The notes below the pieces were generated by a model. That model did no database searches, was not told the DNA's origin, and saw nothing but the letters and a program-made list of their open reading frames with translations. Of a DNA stretch of 64,000 nt, positions 57,770 through 64,000 are shown in pieces. Within the stretch, counting starts at the first letter, position 1. Each line of letters begins with the position of its first letter. A program made the position numbers and the translations under genes. The DNA is from Cymodocea nodosa (taxonomy: Eukaryota; Streptophyta; Magnoliopsida; Alismatales; Cymodoceaceae): the NCBI GenBank assembly GCA_036874045.1, contig CM072341.1:15884501-15948500 (forward strand), read 5' to 3'.

Positions 57770-60700
57770 TGATAGAATGCTCTCCATGTCGAGGACGTAG
57801 GAAGTAGTTGTGAGTCAAATTTGATAACCCCCCCTACCAATAAGTGTGTGCACGAGAAGAAACGAAAACACTCTATGATTCTCTATATCGATATCACCAT
57901 AATACAAGATAACTATTATCATTCAAGGCACAACCAACCTCCACCCACACTTAGCATAATTTCCAAGATGTCCTAATACCTCCTCCATGACATTAAATAC
58001 TAATCACCACTAAAACTCAGTAACCTGCTAAACCAACCTAATAACCTATTTAGTGCTAACAACACCCCCCCCCCCCCCCCCCCCCGACATGTATACTAGA
58101 GTCTCTAACGAAATCATGTCTTGAAAAGCCTCCAACTTTTTTAATTGTGACACATGGAACATCAGATGAATCCATAACTCCAGAGGTAGTTTGAGCTTGT
58201 ATGCTGCCTTGTTGATCACTTCTACCACCTCAAAAGGCCCATGGTACCTCGACACTAATTTTTGGTTGACTCTAGCTCTCGCTGCTGCTGATATGGTTGT
58301 CGTCTAAGAAAAAACATGTCTCCCACCTTATACAAATAATCTCTGCACCCTTTATTAGCTATGTCTTGCATTTGATGCTATGCTTGTTGTAGATTACTCT
58401 TGATTTGCAAGAGTATCTCATCTCTGGTCCTCAACTCCAAATCCACCACCTCTACTCTTGTTGTGCTTGGAATATAAGACAAGATAGTTGGAGGAGGATA
58501 GCCATACAACACCTTGAAAGGAATCAATCTTGTCACCAAGTGCCACGAGATGTTGTAAGAAAACTCTACCCACACTAACCAATATTCCCATCATTGCAGT
58601 TGCTAAAAAGAAAAGCAACGTATGTCTCCAAGGTTCTGTTCAACACCTCAATATACCTATTGGATTGAGGGTGGCACGCCGACAAATAGCACAATTTTGA
58701 CCCCTATTGCAACATTATCTCCTTCCAAAATAGGCTAGTAAAAGTGGGATCCCTGTCACTTACAATCGTTTTCGATATCCCATGGAGTTTGATTATGTTC
58801 TCAACAAACACATGCACCAAATCTCTTCCTGTATAGGGATGTTTCAATGCTACAAAATGTCTATACTTTGTAAAACAATCGATCACCGCGAAAATGATAG
58901 TCTAGCCATTTGAGGGTGGCAACCCTTAAATAAAATCCATACTAATATCCTCCCAACCCCTCATCAGCAATGGTAACGGTTGCAACAATCCTGCCAACTT
59001 CATCATTTCATATTTGTTGCACTGACAAGTATCACATTCTTTAATGTATTGCTTCAAATCCTTGCACCACCCCTTCCAATAGACACAATTTTTCATCTTT
59101 TGGACTATCTTGGTGTACCCTTCATGACCTACAATGGGTGAATTGTGGAACTCACTCATCAGCCCCTTCCTCACATTAACATCTTTAGCAATCAACAAAC
59201 ATCCTTTATAGAATAAGACGTCATCCACACAGGAGTATTTCCTGTCGTCCATCTCCCCATCTCTCCATTTTGTAACAATTTTTGATACTCCATCGACTCT
59301 TTATTGGACCCCTTGGCCCTTCCAAACTATTGTGGCAACAAAAAAGTAACAACATCACAACTTCCCCTTTCACTATGCTCCAATCTGGATGGTATGTTGG
59401 CAGCAGCATTCGTCGACCTTACTTTGTATTTGATTTGATAATCGAATCCCAATAATTTTACCAACACTTTTGGGTTGGCATGCAAATTTACTAATTTTCC
59501 AAGTACTTCAGGCTGATTTGGTCCATCCAGATTATAAATTAGTGCCCAATCAACATTTGTCTCCATTTACTAACAGCAGTCAAAATGACAAGCATCTCCT
59601 TTTCATAAATTGATAAATGGATTTGAGACCCCTTGTAGGCCTTGCTCATAAAAGCAATTGACCACCCCTCTTATATCAATATCACCCCCATTCCTTTGTT
59701 GAACACATCCAACTCAATTACAAAGGTTTTGTTAAAATCTGGTAAAGCTAACATCAATGCTTGCATCAAGGCTGTCGTCAACTCATCAAAAGCAATCTAT
59801 ATACTATTTCCCCAGGTAAATCTCTATTTCTTTAGTGCCTCTATTAATGGCTAAGCTATCTTACCATACCCTTTGATGAAATGTTGATAATACCTAGACA
59901 GTCCCAAAAATCTTCATAACTCCTTAGCATTGCATGGAACAGGTCATTCAACCATTGATTTGACTTTCTCCTCCTCCATCGATACTCCATCATCACTAAT
60001 TGTGTGCCCCAAATATCCAATCATTGTGGCTGCAAATTGACATTTGGATTTTTTTGCAAAAAACTTATGCTTTTGCAACACCAATAAAACTTTTTCCAAG
60101 TGCACTAAATGACTTTCAAAAGTGGCGCTATATATCAATGCCATCAAAAAACTTGAGCACAAATTGCCACAAGTAAGGATGAAACATATCATTCATTACT
60201 ACTTGGAAGGTCACTAGCGTATTACACAAACCAAACAGCATGATGATGAACTCATAATGGCCATCATGTGTTCTGAAAGCTGTTTTTGAAATGTCTTCAT
60301 CTGCCATTCGAATCTAGTGATATCTAGCCCTCAAGTTTAGCTTTGAAAACCATCTCGCTTGCCCCAACTCATTGAACAATTCATCATTAATTGGCATAGG
60401 ATATTTATCTTTAATTGTATTACGATTCAACTCTCTATAATTGATGCACATTCTCCAATTACTATCCTTCTTAACTAGGAGTACCAGTGATGAAAATGGA
60501 CTTCGACTTGGACACACTTGTTGATTTTTCACATACTCATTGATCTATTTTTCAATTTCAGCCCTTTGAAATTGTGCATAATGATATAGTTTCACCTCCA
60601 CTGCTTTGCTCAGATCCTTCAATGCTATTTTACAGCTCACACTTCAAGGTGTTGGCAAGCTCCTTGGCTCCTCAAACACCCCAACATAACATTCCAAGAT

Positions 60701-62593
60701 TTTCTCCACCTTAGGTAGCCAATGTTGCTCCTGACCTTCAACATTCACCACTGTCTCTCACATAAGGGCCATATAAGCAATACTTCTCCATGATTTCTGC
60801 CATTCCTCACCATCAGCCCACTGTAGTTGCTCCAATGACCGACCTGTCAATTTGACCTTCTTCCCATTTAAATGAAATTTACATGTCAAGTTCTGGAAAT
60901 TCATTAAAACATCTCCCCTTGGCCGTAGCCACTGCACATTGATTATGACATTGCTACCGATGATGGGCACCACATACACATCTAACACAATCTGCACTTC
61001 CACCACTTTTGCTTGAAGCTCTACAATGAGCTGTCACAATGAACATAACCCCTTGATGCCAACATCACCCTCAAACCTTTGCACAGATCAACCTTCAACT
61101 TACTCCTCTTTGCAAAATTTGAACTTACAAAGTTGTGAGTGCTACCTGGATCCACCAAAACTGTCACCTACCACCCTACACAATTGCCTAGCAACCAGAT
61201 TGTTTCAGGTTGATTTTCTTTGATCAACACATGCATAGAAATCCTTAGATTACCTTCATCAATCTGCACTTCTTCGACATCAAACTCTAATGACTCGTCA
61301 TCATTGATGTTGTCATCCACCACCCCTTGAATAACAAATAACTTCTTATTCTTACAATTGTGGTCTCTCAAAAAATTTTCATCACACCAATAGCAAAGCC
61401 CCTGCTCATGACGTCGTTGCTCCTTGAGCAACAAATGACTCACTCTCTTCAATGCCTCTCGCCTCATTTTTTGTTCAAAGCTTTCCCTACACCTCCACCA
61501 CCATCAAATATGGAAGGATGTGTCTCTGTCCATGAGAGTGCTAACACTACTGCCAACCCTATTGACGTACATGAATGCCTCTAGAACTCCTGCAGCCCCC
61601 AAATTTTTGCCCTCACCTCAGAGCATAATTCTTGCATTTTGGCTAAGGATATGGCCATTGGTAGAGTGGTTGGACGAGCCCGCCATGAATGCTACCACCT
61701 TCGTGTGCTCTAGAAGTCTTGGCACCCTTATGCACAGATCATCAAAGTCGTTCAAGAACTCCGCCACATAACCCATTTACTTGAGTTGATACAGTTCCTC
61801 CTCGTAATTAACAGATGAATCTTCCCCAAACCTTGTCATGATTGCCTTAACAAACTCCCCCTATGTCTAGATCTCTAAATCTGGGTTCACTCCATGGTAT
61901 CATTTTTGAGCGTTTCCTCATAGATCGATGGCAGTGATGGTCACCCATTGCTCCAGATCTATCTGGTAAAACACAAGGAGTTGAACAATCATCTGGCACC
62001 ATTCCTCTACATCAGTCTTGTCGTTAAACATCGAAAAATCCAACTTCGATAGTCCCATTGGTCGTAAGCCTCCCTTATCACATGACTAAAATTGTATCAC
62101 CTCGTCATCGACATTCTTACTATTTGATGACCCTATATGAAGCAATTCTAGCTTCTTCTCCACTACCGCAAGCTACACCCCCAATATACCATCCACCAAA
62201 TTCATTTTCCCCTCCAATCACTACATCACCTCTAACAATTGTTGTTCCACCTACAATGCCATCTAGCCCTTCAAATTGTCTGGCTCTGATATCAATTTGA
62301 TAGAATCCTCCCCACGTTGAAGATGAAGGAAGTAGTTGTGAGTTGAATTTGATGACCCCCCTACCAATAAGCATGCGCATGGGAAGAACACAATCAATGA
62401 AAACACTATGATTCTCTATATTGATATCATCGTAATACAAGATAACTACTATCATTCGAGGCATAGCTGACCTCCACCCACACCTAGCACAATTTCCAAG
62501 ATGCCCTAATACTCCTCCACGACATTAAATACTAATCATCACTAAAACTTGGTAACCCACTAAATCGACCTGATAACTTGTTTAGTGCTAACA
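57770..62593 (-). mobile_element. Ty3/gypsy chromovirus, Reina-like, with both LTRs and target duplication
   Basis: LTRs lie at 57770-58061 (292 bp) and 62298-62593 (296 bp), from TGATAGAAT to GTGCTAACA. The target duplication CTCTC is exact (57765-57769 and 62594-62598). On the minus strand the primer site next to the right LTR reads GATATCAGAGCC (methionine tRNA), and the polypurine tract next to the left LTR is a run of 21 G. In minus order: gag with knuckle CYWCDENFLRDHNC (about 61400), protease region (about 61000-60760), reverse transcriptase (60530-60190, WRMCINYRELN), RNase H (about 59850-59330), integrase (about 59250-58640) and a C-terminal YHGPFEVVEVINKAAYKL segment (58255-58050). 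The LTRs differ at roughly 13% by eye, suggesting an age of a few million years. It is complete in layout but broken in many places. Confidence 0.9.
58065..58085 (-). repeat. Run of 21 G (minus strand) at the gypsy purine tract
   Basis: C21 on the plus strand directly precedes the LTR boundary. It acts as the element's polypurine tract and has probably expanded as a mononucleotide repeat. It is a candidate for length variation and G-quadruplex folding. Confidence 0.85.
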
Positions 62594-63115
62594 CTCTCTT
62601 GTTGCAAAAATTGGATGCCTAGATGGACCATTATATGGTCCAAATAAGATGCTTTGGGGCATAGAAAGATCTATCGACCTTTTGGCAGGCTCATGTTTTC
62701 AAGCACTAAGCTAACCTGGTGATTTAAGGTGGAGGCCATAAAAGCTAGTTTGATGGTGCAAATCGTCACAAAAAGTTGGGTTATTTATGTGAACTTTGGA
62801 ACATAATAGCTTTAGTTACCAAGACGAGATGCAGCAAATGGAAGAACTCAGATTTTTGATGTCTTATGCAATCAAGGTGAGTAGGCCGATCTTTATCATC
62901 TATAGATTTTAAGTATCTACAACATTTTGGTTGTAAGTACCTATAGCCTCATTTTGCCAATTCTTAAATTGTAGTTTGGCCCAATTTATATAGAGCGTGA
63001 TCTTGCCTATGGTGGGTTGTGATGCCCTACTCTTTAAATGTTGTGGGGTTATCTTCTATCACTTTATTCTTGGAAGAACCTTATTAATTAATAAGATTTT
63101 GCTTACTCTTTTCAT
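62594..63115 (+). mobile_element. Likely right half of the split LINE
   Basis: After the second CTCTC the frame can continue from EVEDLTLL to LLQKLDA, consistent with the LINE linker. The 3' part ends near 63080-63115 with TTAATTAATAAGATTTTGC and a T-rich tract. No clear zf-RVT motif is seen, so the extent is tentative. Confidence 0.4.
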
Positions 63116-64000
63116 ATGTGAAAATAGAAATACTGATTTGATAATTTAAATAAATAAACTTGTATGCACATTTTTTGTAATACCATTTCAAAATCTTTGT
63201 TTTTGTAAAACATATACAGCTTGTAAAAAAATTTTCTAGTACTATTTCAACTTTATGATTTTGTAATGCTCTTTGCTAATATCAAGGGATCCAACTTCGG
63301 TTTCATGTCAAACTTTATTCCAACAAAAAAAGGAAATGTGATAGAACTTTCGGTGGAAGTTAAGTGAAATCATGGAAGTTTCTAAAAAAGGTCTAGAAAA
63401 TACAATTTTCAATGTGAAATTTTAAAACCAACTAAAGTAATAAAAATACACATCTAGAAATAATTGGAATAATTTTCTAGGCTTTTATGAAATTAAAAAA
63501 ATTAAAATACTTAATTAAAGTCTTAGAATACAAAAAAATACACTATACTACCAAAGAAAATGTTTTTAATATCTAGAAAAAATTACAGAAAATCAGCAAA
63601 AAAAATAGCAAAACCTTAGATTTATGCATTTAATCTTGAAATACCTAGAAACCAAGAAGATCTTGCTATAAGCCTGTAACAGTGACAAGTGAAGACCTTT
63701 TGGTGGCTGCAATCACTTTTCGATAACTGAAGAAGGCTTGGATGCAATTTTCTTCAGTGGAAGAATGAAGAAAAGCATAAGGGGAGAGACAATAGCAACA
63801 ACAGAAGTTCTGCCAGCGTAAACATTGACTGAAGTTAATAAGGCTTCAATCAACATGTCCATCTATAGTGGGAAATTTTCATAGTTTCCACAGACATGAA
63901 ACGAAATGCATTCAATGATATTCAAGGGAATATCTTTTTGACCACTTCGATTTCTAACAATTGTTGGCAAAATTTCAGACACATGTTGAAGTTTAACACA
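63116..64000. other. AT-rich right edge with no recognised gene
   Basis: No domain is recognised. The last 350 bp is slightly richer in GC and could contain part of a gene lying mostly beyond the window, but no splice-supported frame was found. Confidence 0.4.

Noticed and set aside
63660-63860. Short minus-strand frames at the right edge, one with a hydrophobic signal-like start
   Set aside because: They are too short, in two competing frames, and have no family match or linked exon.

Overview
This is a stretch of nuclear genome from a flowering plant. It carries intron-bearing nuclear genes with organelle transit peptides, plant-only families (DUF630/DUF632, CPP1), LINE, copia, gypsy and MITE insertions, and a nuclear copy of plastid rDNA. 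The GC-rich first exon of the DUF630/632 gene and the repeat-bloated introns suggest a monocot, probably not a grass, but the window alone cannot settle the species.

Layout. About 81-285 may be a 5' noncoding exon of a gene leaving the window to the left. Mitochondrial translation initiation factor IF3 occupies 33594 down to 2267 on the minus strand. I rebuilt eight phase-consistent exons coding 563 residues, spread over 31 kb because two introns (20.1 kb and 7.2 kb) are packed with transposons. The large intron holds a copia element (15725-28251) with a gypsy element inside it (20774-27583). The gypsy element is in turn interrupted by plastid 16S rDNA and a DNA transposon. A LINE lies to the left of this nest. 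To the right lie a non-autonomous LTR element carrying a captured H+-pyrophosphatase fragment, a gypsy fragment and a LINE 3' end.

37448-40499 (+) is a four-exon DUF630/DUF632 gene (749 residues). 45714-41602 (-) is CPP1, a plastid J-like membrane protein that protects POR (three exons, 299 residues). 50923-47942 (-) is plastid GrpE, the nucleotide-exchange factor of plastid Hsp70 (three exons, 339 residues). CPP1 and GrpE are neighbours on the same strand, both belong to the plastid chaperone world, and their first introns share about 1.15 kb of nearly identical sequence.

50924-64000 is gene-poor. It holds tandem duplications, a perfect 47-bp inverted repeat, a hAT element with an intact 8-bp target duplication, and a LINE split by a Reina-like gypsy element with a matching 5-bp target duplication.

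Three of the four genes (IF3, CPP1, GrpE) encode organelle-targeted housekeeping proteins. The main interest lies in the transposon nest inside a housekeeping gene, the captured pyrophosphatase fragment, and the intron-to-intron duplication. I see no cluster resembling a new defence or biosynthetic system.
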